Source: Oscillospiraceae bacterium (GTDB lineage Bacteria > Bacillota > Clostridia > Oscillospirales > Acutalibacteraceae). Taken from it: 40,015 nucleotides of DNA. The stretch is taken from NCBI GenBank assembly GCA_031290595.1, contig JAITNG010000194.1, forward strand, positions 1 to 40,015, in the 5' to 3' direction. Made by a program: the position numbers and the translations under genes. The first letter of the stretch is position 1. The number at the start of each line of letters is the position of its first letter. Positions 1 to 10,595 of this stretch are shown here, piece by piece. Below the pieces are notes generated by a model. It made no database searches. It was not told the DNA's origin and worked only from the letters and a program-made list of their open reading frames with translations.

Positions 1-1353
1 GGGGTTCTGCTGGTGGCCGGTCATGCCGGTGATGCTGTTATCCAAAATAATCACAACGGAATTGCTTTGATTATAGGCGATGTTGATCAGCCCTGTCACC
101 CCGGAATGGATGAAGGTGGAGTCGCCAATCACCGCGACGCTCTTCGCCGCGCCCGCCGGGTCGGCCTTGTTGCGCCCGTGCAGCGCGGAAACGGACGCGC
201 CCATGCAGATGCAGGTATCCATCCTTTCGATGGGCGGCAGCGCCCCCAGGGTGTAGCAGCCAATATCGCCGCTGACGAAAACGCCGCATTTTTTGAGGGC
301 GTAAAACAGCCCCCTGTGCGGGCAACCTGCGCAAAGCACGGGCGGGCGACCCGGGATCGGCAGATCCAGCGCCTGCACCGGCGCCGCTTCGCCCAGGATG
401 GCTTTGCGCAGCAGGTTCTGCGAAAATTCACCCAGGCGCGGCAGCACATCCTTGCCATGCACGGCCAGACCCAGCGCACGGCAGTGCTGTTCGATGAAGT
501 CGTCCAGATCCTCGGCCACATAGACGGTTGCGCACGCGGCGCAAAAATCCCGCAACGCCTGTTCCGGCAAGGGATACACGCAGCCGAGCTTAAAATACGA
601 AGCGCGCGCGCCCAGCGCCTCTTTGGCATATTGATAATTGATACCGGCGCAGATCACGCCGATTGCTTTGTCGTTGTATTCCACCCGGTTGAGGGGCGTT
701 GTTTCCGCCCAGGCACGCTGCTTTTCGATGCGCTGTTCGACCACCACATGCCGCCCCCTGGCCATGGCGGGCATCATCACATATTTGCCGGGGTTTTTGG
801 CGTAGGGCTTTGCCGCCGGTTCGCTGCGTTCTTCCAGCGGCGCAAGGCTGCGGGAATGGGCGATCCGGGTACTCAGCCGCAGCAGCACCGGCGCGTCAAA
901 GTCCTCCGAAAGGCCGAAGCCCAGCTTGGCAAAGGCCTTGCATTCTTCGGAATCCGACGGCTCCAGCATCAGCAGCTTGGCCGCGCGGGCGTACTGCCGC
1001 GAATCCTGCTCATTTTGGGAGGAGTGCATCCCCGGGTCATCCGCCACGCCGATGAGCAGCCCCGCGTTGATGCCGGTGTAGGATGCGGTGAAGAGCGGGT
1101 CGGCGGCCACGTTCAGGCCGACGTGCTTCATCCCGCAAAAGGAGCGCACACCGGCGATGGCCGCGCCCAGGGCGGCTTCCATGGCGACTTTTTCGTTGGG
1201 CGCCCATTCGGCGTCGATTGCGGCGTATTCCGCCGCAACCTCGGTGATTTCGGTGCTGGGCGTGCCGGGGTAACTGGAAATGAAGCGGCACCCGGCTTCC
1301 CAAAGCCCGCGTGCGACGGCCTCATTGCCCAAAAGCAATTGCTTTTCTTGCAT
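1..1353 (-). CDS. iorA: Indolepyruvate ferredoxin oxidoreductase alpha subunit, C-terminus cut by window edge
   Basis: Own reverse-strand translation MQEKQLLLGNEAVARGLWEAGCRFISSYPGTPSTEITE...; TPP motif GDIGCYTLGALPP...; open at the window edge, so absent from the ORF track. Confidence 0.9.
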   Translation of the reverse strand, partial: MQEKQLLLGNEAVARGLWEAGCRFISSYPGTPSTEITEVAAEYAAIDAEWAPNEKVAMEAALGAAIAGVRSFCGMKHVGLNVAADPLFTASYTGINAGLLIGVADDPGMHSSQNEQDSRQYARAAKLLMLEPSDSEECKAFAKLGFGLSEDFDAPVLLRLSTRIAHSRSLAPLEERSEPAAKPYAKNPGKYVMMPAMARGRHVVVEQRIEKQRAWAETTPLNRVEYNDKAIGVICAGINYQYAKEALGARASYFKLGCVYPLPEQALRDFCAACATVYVAEDLDDFIEQHCRALGLAVHGKDVLPRLGEFSQNLLRKAILGEAAPVQALDLPIPGRPPVLCAGCPHRGLFYALKKCGVFVSGDIGCYTLGALPPIERMDTCICMGASVSALHGRNKADPAGAAKSVAVIGDSTFIHSGVTGLINIAYNQSNSVVIILDNSITGMTGHQQNP

Positions 1354-1356
1354 AGC

Positions 1357-1815
1357 TCATTTCTTCTCCTGCAACAATTTCGCCAGTTCATCCATAAAGG
1401 TATTAATGTCTTTGAATTCACGGTAGACGGAGGCGAAGCGGACATAGGAAACCTCATCCACCCGCTTGAGCTGCTCCATCGCCAGGCTGCCGATGGCTTC
1501 CGTGGGGATCTCGCGTTCCATGGAATTGTGCAGCGTCTGCTCGATGTCGTCCACGATTTGCTCCAGCTCATCCACCGAAACCGCGCGTTTATCACAGGCA
1601 CGGCGCAGGCTGTTGAAGAGCTTTTGCCGGTCGAAGGATTCACGCGATTTATCCTTTTTGATGACGATCAGCGGCACGGTTTCAATGATTTCATATGTTG
1701 TGAAGCGCTTGCGGCACTCCGTGCATTCCCGCCGCCGCCGGATGCGTTCGCTGAAATCCGTCGGGCGCGAATCGATCACCTTGCTCTCTTCACAGGCGCA
1801 ATAGGGGCATTTCAT
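1357..1815 (-). CDS. nrdR: Transcriptional repressor NrdR (Zn ribbon + ATP cone)
   Basis: [42 protein letters not shown]. Confidence 0.97.
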   Translation of the reverse strand: MKCPYCACEESKVIDSRPTDFSERIRRRRECTECRKRFTTYEIIETVPLIVIKKDKSRESFDRQKLFNSLRRACDKRAVSVDELEQIVDDIEQTLHNSMEREIPTEAIGSLAMEQLKRVDEVSYVRFASVYREFKDINTFMDELAKLLQEKK

Positions 1816-2750
1816 ACGTGATTCCTCCTGTTTTTCTGTTCGTTCTCTTCTTTTAGGTGGCTGCGGATCGCCAAATAATTTTCATAACGGCTGCCGGGGA
1901 TCTCCCCCGCTTCCGCAGCGGTGCGGACGCCGCAGCCCAGTTCTTTGGCGTGGGCGCAATCCTGGAAGCGGCACCCCCCCAACAGGGGCGCGAATTCCCG
2001 GAAGGCCAGCGGCAGGTTTTCCTTCGTCAGTGCGGCCACGCCCTCGGCTTCCAGGGCGGAAAATCCGGGCGTATCCGCTACCCAGCCCCCCGCGACGGGG
2101 AACAGCTCCACATGGCGGGTGGTGTGCCGCCCGCGCCCCAGCTTCTGGCTGATCTCCCCCGTGGGCAGCCGGAGTTCGGGCGCAAGGCGGTTGAGCAGGG
2201 TGGATTTGCCCACCCCGGTGTTGCCGCAAAAGGCGCTGATTTTGCCGCACAGCAGCGCCCGGAGTTCCGCAATCGCATCTTCTGAGGCAGGTACAACGGC
2301 GTGCGCGCTGAATCCGCAGGAGCGATAGAGGTTCACCAAAGAATCCGCCGGGGAAAGGTCGGCTTTGGTGAACACCAGCACCGGCTCAATTTCCGCGGTT
2401 TCCGCCGCCGCAATCAAAAGATCGAGCAGACGCAGGTTGGTCTTGGGTTCCACGGTGGAACACACGAGGAAGAGCTGATCGAGGTTGGCCAGGGGCGGGC
2501 GTTCCAGGCAATTGCGGCGGGGCAGCAAATCAACAACGGTGCCGGTGTTATCCGCCTGCACCAGGATGCGCACCCAATCCCCCACCAGCGGGGTGCGGCC
2601 TTCCTTGCGGAAGAGGCCGCGCGCGCGGCATTCCACAATGTTCATGCCCACGCCCATGCCCATGCCGCCCAAAGCAATTTCGCGCATGCTATCGGTCGTG
2701 ACAGTAAAAAATCCACCTAAAGAACGGATGATTCTTCCTTCCAATTCCAT
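1812..2750 (-). CDS. rsgA: Ribosome small-subunit-dependent GTPase A
   Basis: Circularly permuted GTPase; [21 protein letters not shown]-terminal Cys/His zinc site. Confidence 0.95.
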   Translation of the reverse strand: MELEGRIIRSLGGFFTVTTDSMREIALGGMGMGVGMNIVECRARGLFRKEGRTPLVGDWVRILVQADNTGTVVDLLPRRNCLERPPLANLDQLFLVCSTVEPKTNLRLLDLLIAAAETAEIEPVLVFTKADLSPADSLVNLYRSCGFSAHAVVPASEDAIAELRALLCGKISAFCGNTGVGKSTLLNRLAPELRLPTGEISQKLGRGRHTTRHVELFPVAGGWVADTPGFSALEAEGVAALTKENLPLAFREFAPLLGGCRFQDCAHAKELGCGVRTAAEAGEIPGSRYENYLAIRSHLKEENEQKNRRNHV

Positions 2751-2752
2751 AT

Positions 2753-4939
2753 TTATCTGTTCACGACCAGCACGATTTCCACATCGGCCGGGTAAGCCAA
2801 AATCGGCACGGGTCGTTGGGCGGCCACAACGCCGCTCTGCGTGAACAGCCCCAAAAAGGGCGCGTCCTGGTCCTCCCTGGTGATGTGATCGGCGCTGAAC
2901 CCGGCTTCCACCAGAGCAATCACTGCGTCTTCATAGGTTTTGCCCAGAACGCTCGGCATGGTGTAAGTCACCGGCTCCGGCGGCTTCTGCTGGATTTCAT
3001 TCACCTGCGGCGGGGTTTTGGTGAAGTCGATTGTCGCTTCATAGATGGTTTCGTTATCCTGCGTCACCAGCAGCTTTTGCCCTGCGCCGTTGCCTTCCAC
3101 CTGGAAGGAATAGCTGCCGCTGCTTTGCAGGACGACCACTTCGTTTTTCTTTTCGCTATCCAGATAGATGCGCAGCGTCGCGTCCGCCCCGCCGTTGTTG
3201 GCCACCTGCACGGTGATGCTGGCCTTTTGCGTTTGCGGGATGCCGGAGCTGATGTGCACCTGGATGGAGGTGCCCATATAGGCCTGGGTACCGGCTTCAA
3301 TCCCCTGCCAGGTGATCTGCCCTTTGGGCTTGCTACTGGCTTCTTCAATGATTGACTTTTCATTCACGGTGAAGCCCAGGGGCGCCAGCGCCTCTTTTGC
3401 CTGTTCCACCGTCCAGCCGATAATATCCGGCACTTCTTTCATCAGCTTTGGGTCCTCTTTGACCGCAACATACACGATCACGGTTCCCTTCGTTTCCAGC
3501 TTGTTTCCGCCGGTCGGGTCGGTGCGGATCACCTTCTGCGCTTCCATATCCAGCCGGATTTCATATTTTACTTCGACCGTGAAGTTCTTCTCAAGCAGAC
3601 GAACCGCTTCCTCCTCACTCTTGTAGCGGACGTCCGGCACCGTGAGCCACGCATCGGCCACCTTGAGCGTCACTTTGACCTTGCCGTCTTCGCCGGGCTT
3701 GCGCTTGGCGCCCTTTTCAGGATCCTGGCTGAAAACGCTGCCCAGGGGGTAGTTGTCATTGATTTCGGTTACAAATTCGAACTCGTATTTGGCTTTGTAC
3801 TCTTCGTTTTCCATGATTTCGGCTCGCTGCTGGCCAAAGAAGTTATCCACCTGCACAGTAGGATCCCCTTTGTTCAGCATGATCACCACCAGGGCGATTG
3901 CGCCAAACAGCACGATGACGCCAATGATGATCCCCAGCATCATCGGCACCACATGGCTGCGTTCCTCTTCCTCTTCGCCGCCAGCCACCGCCACGTGGGC
4001 GGGCGCCACCGCCGCCGGAGCTGCGGGGCGTGCGGCACGCTGGCGATCCATGGGCGAAACATATTTGGTCGGCTCGCGGTCCACAAAATACGAATATTCA
4101 AAGCGGATCAGCGGGTTGCGCTTGAATTCCTCAAGATCCAGCAGCATTTCGGCTGCGGATTGGTAGCGGTCGGCGGGGTTCTTCTGCATTGCGCGGATTG
4201 TGATCTGTTCCAGCCCCAGGGGGATGGCGTCGTTGATTTCGCGCGGACGGCGGGGTTCGCTTTGCAGCTGCATAATCGCCACCGAAACCGTGGAATCCGA
4301 CTGGAACGGCAGTTCGCCGGTCAGCATTTCATAGAGCACCACGCCGACGGAATAAATATCGGTTTTTTCATCCGTGAAGTCGCCTCGCGCCTGTTCCGGG
4401 CTGATGTAATGCACGGAACCGATGGCGTTTTCGCTCATGGTGCGGGTTTCGCTGCGGCTGAAGCGGGCGATGCCGAAATCCGTCACCTTGATGTTGCCGC
4501 TGTGCAGCAGCATGATATTTTGCGGCTTAATATCCCTGTGCACCACGCCGCGGTCATGCGCGTGCTGGAGCGCACGCAAAATCTGCGTGAGGAAATGCAC
4601 CGCTTCCTTCCAGGGGATCACGCGGCGCTGCTCAATATATTCCTTGAGCGTGATGCCTTCCACGTATTCCATGACGATATACTGTAGCCGGTCGCCATAG
4701 CTGACGTCATACACCTTGACGATGTTGGGGTGCGACAGCATCGCAATGGCCTTGGATTCGTTTTTGAACCGCCGCCGGAATTCCTCGTTGGCCAGGTATT
4801 CTTCCTTGAGGATCTTCACCGCCACAGGCCGGTCGTCAATGTTGTCATACGCCCGGTAAACAACGGCCATGCCGCCGATGCCCAGCACCTCCTGTATTTC
4901 ATAGCGCCCGTCAAGTATTTTCCCTACATAGTAATCCAT
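2753..4939 (-). CDS. prkC: PASTA-domain Ser/Thr protein kinase (PrkC/PknB type)
   Basis: HRDIKPQN, DFGIARF, TM segment, about four C-terminal PASTA-like repeats. Confidence 0.95.
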   Translation of the reverse strand: MDYYVGKILDGRYEIQEVLGIGGMAVVYRAYDNIDDRPVAVKILKEEYLANEEFRRRFKNESKAIAMLSHPNIVKVYDVSYGDRLQYIVMEYVEGITLKEYIEQRRVIPWKEAVHFLTQILRALQHAHDRGVVHRDIKPQNIMLLHSGNIKVTDFGIARFSRSETRTMSENAIGSVHYISPEQARGDFTDEKTDIYSVGVVLYEMLTGELPFQSDSTVSVAIMQLQSEPRRPREINDAIPLGLEQITIRAMQKNPADRYQSAAEMLLDLEEFKRNPLIRFEYSYFVDREPTKYVSPMDRQRAARPAAPAAVAPAHVAVAGGEEEEERSHVVPMMLGIIIGVIVLFGAIALVVIMLNKGDPTVQVDNFFGQQRAEIMENEEYKAKYEFEFVTEINDNYPLGSVFSQDPEKGAKRKPGEDGKVKVTLKVADAWLTVPDVRYKSEEEAVRLLEKNFTVEVKYEIRLDMEAQKVIRTDPTGGNKLETKGTVIVYVAVKEDPKLMKEVPDIIGWTVEQAKEALAPLGFTVNEKSIIEEASSKPKGQITWQGIEAGTQAYMGTSIQVHISSGIPQTQKASITVQVANNGGADATLRIYLDSEKKNEVVVLQSSGSYSFQVEGNGAGQKLLVTQDNETIYEATIDFTKTPPQVNEIQQKPPEPVTYTMPSVLGKTYEDAVIALVEAGFSADHITREDQDAPFLGLFTQSGVVAAQRPVPILAYPADVEIVLVVNR

Positions 4940-4967
4940 ATGCTCCGCCTTTCAAAAAGCTCTAAGA

Positions 4968-5699
4968 TCATTCGTTGGCAATGGCGACCACGGTGATGTT
5001 ATCCGGCCCGCCGTTTTCGTTTGCCAGCGCCACCAGCGCTTCCGCGCAAGCGGCAAACCCGGCCAGCTGCATCGTGCGCTGCATCTGCTCCGGCTCCACG
5101 GCGTTGGTCAGCCCGTCGGTGCAAATCAGCAGAACGTCGCCCGGCTCAAATTCCTCTTCGCAGTAATCCACATCCAGGCTTTCACCGACCCCCAATGCGC
5201 GGGTGATCAGGTTCTTGCGCGGGTGCGTCTTCGCTTCGGTTTCCGTGATCTGCCCCGAATCCAGCATCGCCTGCACCACGGAATGATCCTTCGTCAGCTG
5301 AAGCAGACGCTGTTCGGCAAAGATATAAGCGCGGCTGTCGCCCGCATGGGCGATGTAGACCGTGTGGTGCGCCACCAGCGCGGCCACCACGGTGGTACCC
5401 ATCCCGCTCAGGCTTTCGTTGGCGACGGAGAGGTCATAGATCCGCATGTTTGCGTTATCGACCGCCGCAATCAGCAGGTTCCGGATGGAGCGGCTGCTCA
5501 TCTGCTCCTGATAGGATGCGCTGATGCTCTCCGAAATCAGTTTGACCGCCGTCTGGCTGGCGATGTTCCCGCCCGCCGCGCCGCCCATCCCGTCGCAGAT
5601 CACAGCCCAAACCATGCCGTTAGGAAGTTCCCCGACGCTGTAACAATCCTCGTTCATCTGGCGAACCTGGCCGGTGTCGGTCTTTGCAGCAACGCGCAT
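4968..5699 (-). CDS. PP2C-type Ser/Thr phosphatase (Stp/PrpC)
   Basis: MRVAAKTDTGQVRQMNEDCY, CDGMGGAAGG, HAGDSRAY, GGPDNITVV; next to the kinase. Confidence 0.95.
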   Translation of the reverse strand: MRVAAKTDTGQVRQMNEDCYSVGELPNGMVWAVICDGMGGAAGGNIASQTAVKLISESISASYQEQMSSRSIRNLLIAAVDNANMRIYDLSVANESLSGMGTTVVAALVAHHTVYIAHAGDSRAYIFAEQRLLQLTKDHSVVQAMLDSGQITETEAKTHPRKNLITRALGVGESLDVDYCEEEFEPGDVLLICTDGLTNAVEPEQMQRTMQLAGFAACAEALVALANENGGPDNITVVAIANE

Positions 5700-5796
5700 G
5701 GAATCATCCCTCCTGTCATTTTATGTTGCGCCGCCGGCGCATAACCATCTATATTTATAATTCACCGCCCACGCTTGCCAACCACAGTGCAGCGAA

Positions 5797-6834
5797 TTAA
5801 GTTCTTTTTGTTTGATTGCGCAGCTGCCCGCAGGCCGCTTCAATCCCCCCGCCCAGGCTGCGGCGCACGGTCGCGTTGATCCCCCGCCGTTCCAGTGCGC
5901 GGGCAAAGGCTTGCACAGCGGCCGGTTCACTGCGGGCAAAGCCGCGTTCCGGCACCGGGTTGCCCGGGATCAGGTTGACGTGGCAGAGCATCCCCCGCAG
6001 CCGCCCGGCCAGCTCTTCAGCACAGGCGACGCTGTCGTTGACCCCGCGGAACAGCGCATACTCAAACGAAACCCGCCGGGAACTGCTTTGCGCATAGCGT
6101 CTGCACGCCGCCAAAAGCGCTTCCACCGGCCAGCGGCGGTTGACGGGCATCAGCGCACTGCGGATCGCATCGTTGGGCGCGTGGAGCGAAACCGAAAGGG
6201 TCAGCCCAAGGTGTTCGCCTTGCAGGCGGTCAATCTGCGGCGCCAGGCCGCAGGTGGAAAGTGAAATCTTCCGCTGGCCGATGTGCAGCCCCTCCGGGTG
6301 CGAAGCCAGGCGGAGAAAGCGCAGCACGTTTTCATAATTATCCAGCGGTTCGCCCGTGCCCATCAGCACGATGTGCGAAATTTCGACACCCAGGTCGCGC
6401 CGCGCCGCGTGGATTTGCCCCAGCATCTCGCCGGGCAAAAGGTTCCGTGTGAGGCCGTGCAGCCCCGAGGCGCAAAACGCGCAGCCCATCCGGCAGCCCG
6501 CCTGGGTCGAAACGCAGAGCGTGTTGCCGTATGCATAGCGCATGACGACGCTTTCAACAGTTTCGCCGTCTTCCAGGCGCAGGAGGTACTTTACCGTTCC
6601 ATCCCGTTCGGCGGCCTGTTTGTTTGCGATTGCGCAGGGGGCGATGCGGAAGTGTTCGCCCAAAAGCGCACGGTCGGCCTTGGGGATGTCCGTCATTTCC
6701 CCCAACTGTTCCGCGCCCCTGCGCTGGAGCCAGCCGAAGATTTGGCGGCTGCGGTAAGCTGGCGTCCCGAAGGGTTCCAGCGCTGCGGCCAGTTCTTCCG
6801 GCAGCATGGAACGCAGATCAAGCAATGCTGGCAT
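5797..6834 (-). CDS. rlmN: 23S rRNA (adenine2503-C2)-methyltransferase
   Basis: Radical SAM motif GCRMGCAFCASG; GEPLDNYENV. Confidence 0.95.
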   Translation of the reverse strand: MPALLDLRSMLPEELAAALEPFGTPAYRSRQIFGWLQRRGAEQLGEMTDIPKADRALLGEHFRIAPCAIANKQAAERDGTVKYLLRLEDGETVESVVMRYAYGNTLCVSTQAGCRMGCAFCASGLHGLTRNLLPGEMLGQIHAARRDLGVEISHIVLMGTGEPLDNYENVLRFLRLASHPEGLHIGQRKISLSTCGLAPQIDRLQGEHLGLTLSVSLHAPNDAIRSALMPVNRRWPVEALLAACRRYAQSSSRRVSFEYALFRGVNDSVACAEELAGRLRGMLCHVNLIPGNPVPERGFARSEPAAVQAFARALERRGINATVRRSLGGGIEAACGQLRNQTKRT

Positions 6835-8182
6835 GTGTGTTCCTTTTCGTGAATTTGGCGATGAAGAAGCCGTCCGCCCCGTTGATGTGGGGCATCAGGG
6901 TCAGCCACGGCTCCCCTTCCCTGCGGTAGCCCGGAACCTCCGGCAATACGCTTTCCGCCGTGAACGCCGGGTGTTCTTGCAGGAAGCGGCGGCACAGTTC
7001 TTCGTTTTCCGCCGGGTGCAGCGTGCAGGTGGCGTAGACCAGCGTTCCGTCTTCCCGGAGGCATTCGGAAGCGCTACACAATATATGGTACTGCATTTTT
7101 GGCAATTTGTCAATATCCGTCTGCGTTTTCTCTCGAATATCGGGCTTTTTTCGTAGCACTCCCAGCCCGGAACACGGCACATCGCACAAAATTCGCGCCG
7201 CTTTGCCATGATTTGCCAGGATTTTTGCTGCGTCAGCGGCGTCCCCCTGCTCGGCGGCGACGCTGCGCAGACCCAAACGCTGCGCACCCTCGGCGATCAG
7301 CGCAACCCGTGCGGGGTGCAACTCCATGGCCACCACCCGGCCTTGGTCCTCCATCATCTGCGCCAATGTGAAACTTTTGCCCCCCGGCGCGGCGCAGAGA
7401 TCAAACACCGTTTCGCCCGGCTCCGGCGCAAGCGCCCGGCAGCAGAGCTGCGCGGCGGTATCCTGCACATGGAACCAACCCTCGCCAAACCCCGGCAGCT
7501 GCGGGATTGCGCCGCTCTTTGGCAGCAGCAGGGCTGCGGGCAGCCACGGGCTGGCTGCACAGGCGACCCCTGCGCCTTCCAGGCGTGCGCGCAGCTGCGC
7601 CGGGGTGCAGCGCCGGGTGTTGACCCGCAGCGCCAGGGGCGCTTGTTCCAGCGCTGCGGCCAGCAGGGCTTCCGCCGTTTCGCCGCCGTAGCTTTCCACC
7701 CAAAGGCGGCAGAGCCATTCCGGGCAGCTGTAGCGGATACTTAGCCAGCGCAGCTCGTCCTCCCCCCGCACAGGCAAGCGAAGTTCGCGCCCGGCGGCGC
7801 GGCGCAGCACTGCGTTGACCATCCCCGCCGCAAAAGCGGCCTTGCCGTGCTTGACCAACTCCACACTTTCGTTGATGGCGGCGTGCGCGGGGATGCGCTG
7901 CATAAAATACAATTGATACAGCCCCAGTTCCAGGGCGATTTTGGCTTCGGGCGGCAGCTGGCGCAGCGGTTTGCGGAGCAAGTCTTCCAGCTGGTATTCC
8001 AGGGTGCGGCGGCGTTCCGCCACGCCATAGACCAGCGCTGCGCAGAGCGCGGAATCCGCTTCGCTTAAATTTTCGCGCCCCAGGGCGGAATCCAGCGCCA
8101 GGTTGGCATATGCCCCGTTTTGTTCCATGCGGCGCAACAGGCGGAAGGCCACCAACCGGGGCGTTGCATGCCCGCCCATCAA
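6818..8182 (-). CDS. rsmB: 16S rRNA (cytosine967-C5)-methyltransferase
   Basis: NusB-like N-terminus; DLCAAPGGKSFTLA and DVPCSGLGVLRKKPDI. Confidence 0.95.
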   Translation of the reverse strand: MMGGHATPRLVAFRLLRRMEQNGAYANLALDSALGRENLSEADSALCAALVYGVAERRRTLEYQLEDLLRKPLRQLPPEAKIALELGLYQLYFMQRIPAHAAINESVELVKHGKAAFAAGMVNAVLRRAAGRELRLPVRGEDELRWLSIRYSCPEWLCRLWVESYGGETAEALLAAALEQAPLALRVNTRRCTPAQLRARLEGAGVACAASPWLPAALLLPKSGAIPQLPGFGEGWFHVQDTAAQLCCRALAPEPGETVFDLCAAPGGKSFTLAQMMEDQGRVVAMELHPARVALIAEGAQRLGLRSVAAEQGDAADAAKILANHGKAARILCDVPCSGLGVLRKKPDIREKTQTDIDKLPKMQYHILCSASECLREDGTLVYATCTLHPAENEELCRRFLQEHPAFTAESVLPEVPGYRREGEPWLTLMPHINGADGFFIAKFTKRNTHASIA

Positions 8183-8889
8183 TTCCGCCGCCGATAGCGC
8201 AGCACCAGCCGCAGCAGGTTCGCCAGCGAAACCACCAACGCCGCAACATAGGTCATCGCCGCCGCCCGCAGCACGGCGCGCGCGCCCTTGTATTCCGCGC
8301 CACTGAGCAGATCCTGCGCTTCAATCGCCTTGAGCGCTCTGCTGCTGGCGTTGAATTCCACCGGCAGCGTCACCAATTGGAAGATCGCCACCAGGCTGAA
8401 CAAAATCAGCCCCAGGGTCACAAGCTCAAACATGCCCACGGCAAAGCCAATCACCACCAGCGGGAACCCCAGCGTGGAGCCGATGTTGCACGCCGGGAGG
8501 ATCGCGTTGCGCACCTTGATGGGTACGTAGCTTTTGGCGTGCTGCACGGCGTGACCCGCTTCGTGCGCGGCGATGCCCACCGCCGCCACGCTCGCGGAAG
8601 AATAGACGCCTTCCGAAAGGCGGATTGTGTTGCTGCGCGGGTCAAAATGATCGCTCAACTGGCCGCGCGTCGCTTCGATGCGCACGCCATCCACGCCGTT
8701 GCCTTGCAGCACCCGCGCCGCCGCTTCCGCGCCGGTCAAATGCCGCCCGTTTTGGATGCGCGACATCTTGCTGTAGGTGTGCTTGACCATCAGCTGCATG
8801 ACCAGCGAAAAGAGCATGGCAGGGATGATCAGCAAAATAAAATACTGGTCGATGAAGCTATAGCTGCTATAGCCAAGGTGTAGAAACAT
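8179..8889 (-). CDS. Membrane zinc metallopeptidase (COG2738/YugP-like)
   Basis: HEAGH motif with multiple TM segments; conserved position between rsmB and fmt. Confidence 0.9.
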   Translation of the reverse strand: MFLHLGYSSYSFIDQYFILLIIPAMLFSLVMQLMVKHTYSKMSRIQNGRHLTGAEAAARVLQGNGVDGVRIEATRGQLSDHFDPRSNTIRLSEGVYSSASVAAVGIAAHEAGHAVQHAKSYVPIKVRNAILPACNIGSTLGFPLVVIGFAVGMFELVTLGLILFSLVAIFQLVTLPVEFNASSRALKAIEAQDLLSGAEYKGARAVLRAAAMTYVAALVVSLANLLRLVLRYRRRN

Positions 8890-8901
8890 GGAAAACCTCC
8901 T

Positions 8902-9846
8902 TTATTTCGGCGGGCAATCGAAGCGCAGCGCACCTTCCCGGTGCAGACCGCGCATGAATTCCGCCGCGGGCATGGCGCGTTTGCCTTCGGGTTGGAGTTC
9001 GAGCAGTTCAAGCGTTCCGCTGCCGCAGGATACCAGCACGCGGCCGCCTTCCACCCATACCGTGCCGGGTGCGCGGTCGGCGTTGGCTTCGCTTGCGGCA
9101 CGGCTCTTGCGGAGTTTCAGCCTCCTGCCGCCCAAAACAGCTTCTGCGCCCGGCCAGGGGTGCAGGCCGCGCACCTGGTTGTGCAGCGCTGCGGCCGGCC
9201 GGTTCCAATCCAAAGGCGAAAGCGCCTTGCTGAGCATCGGCGCATAGGTGGTCTGCGCATTCCCCTGGCTTTGGGGAACCAACGCCCCTGCCGTGAGCAG
9301 ACGCAGGGTTTCGGCCAGGGCATCCGCACCCAAAACAGAGAGCGTCTTGTGGAGTTCCCCCGCATCCGCGTCTTCCGGGATCCCACAGCGCCTTTGCAGC
9401 AGCATATCGCCTGTATCCAGCCCTGCGTCCATCTGCATGGTGGTGACGCCGCTTTCGCTTTCGCCGTTCAGCAGCGCCCACTGGATGGGCGCCGCGCCCC
9501 GGTATTTGGGCAGGAGCGAAGCATGGACGTTGATGCAGCCGTGTTCCGGCAGCGCCAAAACTTCCGGCGGCAGGAGCTTGCCGTAGGCGACAACGACGAT
9601 CAGTTCCGGGGCATAGCCGCGCAGCTTGGCGAGCGCTTCGCCGCCGCGCAAAGCGGCGGGCTGTTCCACCGGGATCCCCGCCGCCCGGGCGCATTCCTTC
9701 ACCGGCGGCGGCGTCAGGAGCATCTTGCGCCCCTTGGGTTTATCCGGCTGGGTGAAGACGGCGGCGACTCCATGCCCGTCATGCAGCAGCCGTTCCAGGC
9801 AAGGGACGGCAAACTCTGGCGTCCCCATAAAAACAATTCTTTTCAC
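8902..9846 (-). CDS. fmt: Methionyl-tRNA formyltransferase
   Basis: MKRIVFMGTPEFAVPCLERLL; INVHASLLPKYRGAAPIQWA. Confidence 0.97.
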   Translation of the reverse strand: MKRIVFMGTPEFAVPCLERLLHDGHGVAAVFTQPDKPKGRKMLLTPPPVKECARAAGIPVEQPAALRGGEALAKLRGYAPELIVVVAYGKLLPPEVLALPEHGCINVHASLLPKYRGAAPIQWALLNGESESGVTTMQMDAGLDTGDMLLQRRCGIPEDADAGELHKTLSVLGADALAETLRLLTAGALVPQSQGNAQTTYAPMLSKALSPLDWNRPAAALHNQVRGLHPWPGAEAVLGGRRLKLRKSRAASEANADRAPGTVWVEGGRVLVSCGSGTLELLELQPEGKRAMPAAEFMRGLHREGALRFDCPPK

Positions 9847-9855
9847 TGTGTTGAA

Positions 9856-10584
9856 TCAACCTTCTTTGAGATTTGCTTTTTGGGGTGCTATTTGGAGGGT
9901 GAACACATACACCAGCAGGTAGGCCATGGCGGTCAGCGTCGCAAAGAGAACCATCGTCATCAGCGCCCGGCGACCCAGCGCCTCCATGATATAGGCTGCC
10001 AAACGCCCGGGGCGGGTGAAAACATCCCAGCTGTTCAGGCGCAGACAGCGGCCGATCCACACCCCTACGCCGCTGAGGGCGCACACACCGCCCACAAAGC
10101 CCCAGCCCGCCAGGCTCCCGTGCCGCGTGCGCACAACGCTGTGCAGCAGCCGCAGCGAAAGCATCCCGACGGCAGCCCCCGCAGCCACGCCGGTGACCAT
10201 GTGCAAAAGCCCAAACCAGGCCACCGGGTTATCCGTGAAGCCCACGCCGCTGATATAAAATTCATACCAGCGCAGGTGAATCAAATCGGTGAGCATATAG
10301 GGCGCGTTGGGGAAGAAGAAAATCCACAGCAGCCACAGCGGCAGGGCAAGCAGCCGTTTGGCCTTGCCGCCCTGTTGCGCTTGCCAATAGAGGCCACAGG
10401 CGAACAAAAACGGAAGGCCGGAAAGGAAGATGTTCCACAGCATCATTTTGCGCATCGCCAGGCTGCTATAAAACAACACCAGCGTCCCCGTGACCGCGAC
10501 GGCCATGCACGCCAGCAGCGCCAGCGGGGCAAACAACGCTTCCGGGAGCCAGCGGGGATAGACCCTGTGCAGGATTTTGTTCAT
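9856..10584 (-). CDS. DUF1361-family integral membrane protein
   Basis: Multi-TM protein with FFPNAPYMLTDLIHL signature. Confidence 0.8.
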   Translation of the reverse strand: MNKILHRVYPRWLPEALFAPLALLACMAVAVTGTLVLFYSSLAMRKMMLWNIFLSGLPFLFACGLYWQAQQGGKAKRLLALPLWLLWIFFFPNAPYMLTDLIHLRWYEFYISGVGFTDNPVAWFGLLHMVTGVAAGAAVGMLSLRLLHSVVRTRHGSLAGWGFVGGVCALSGVGVWIGRCLRLNSWDVFTRPGRLAAYIMEALGRRALMTMVLFATLTAMAYLLVYVFTLQIAPQKANLKEG

Positions 10585-10595
10585 CGTATCGTTCC

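Noticed and set aside
13-1821. 602-aa + strand ORF over iorA/nrdR
   Set aside because: Antisense shadow; the minus strand gives complete IorA and NrdR
7401-8249. 282-aa - strand ORF overlapping rsmB in another frame
   Set aside because: Arg/Ala/Gly-rich frame shadow of rsmB
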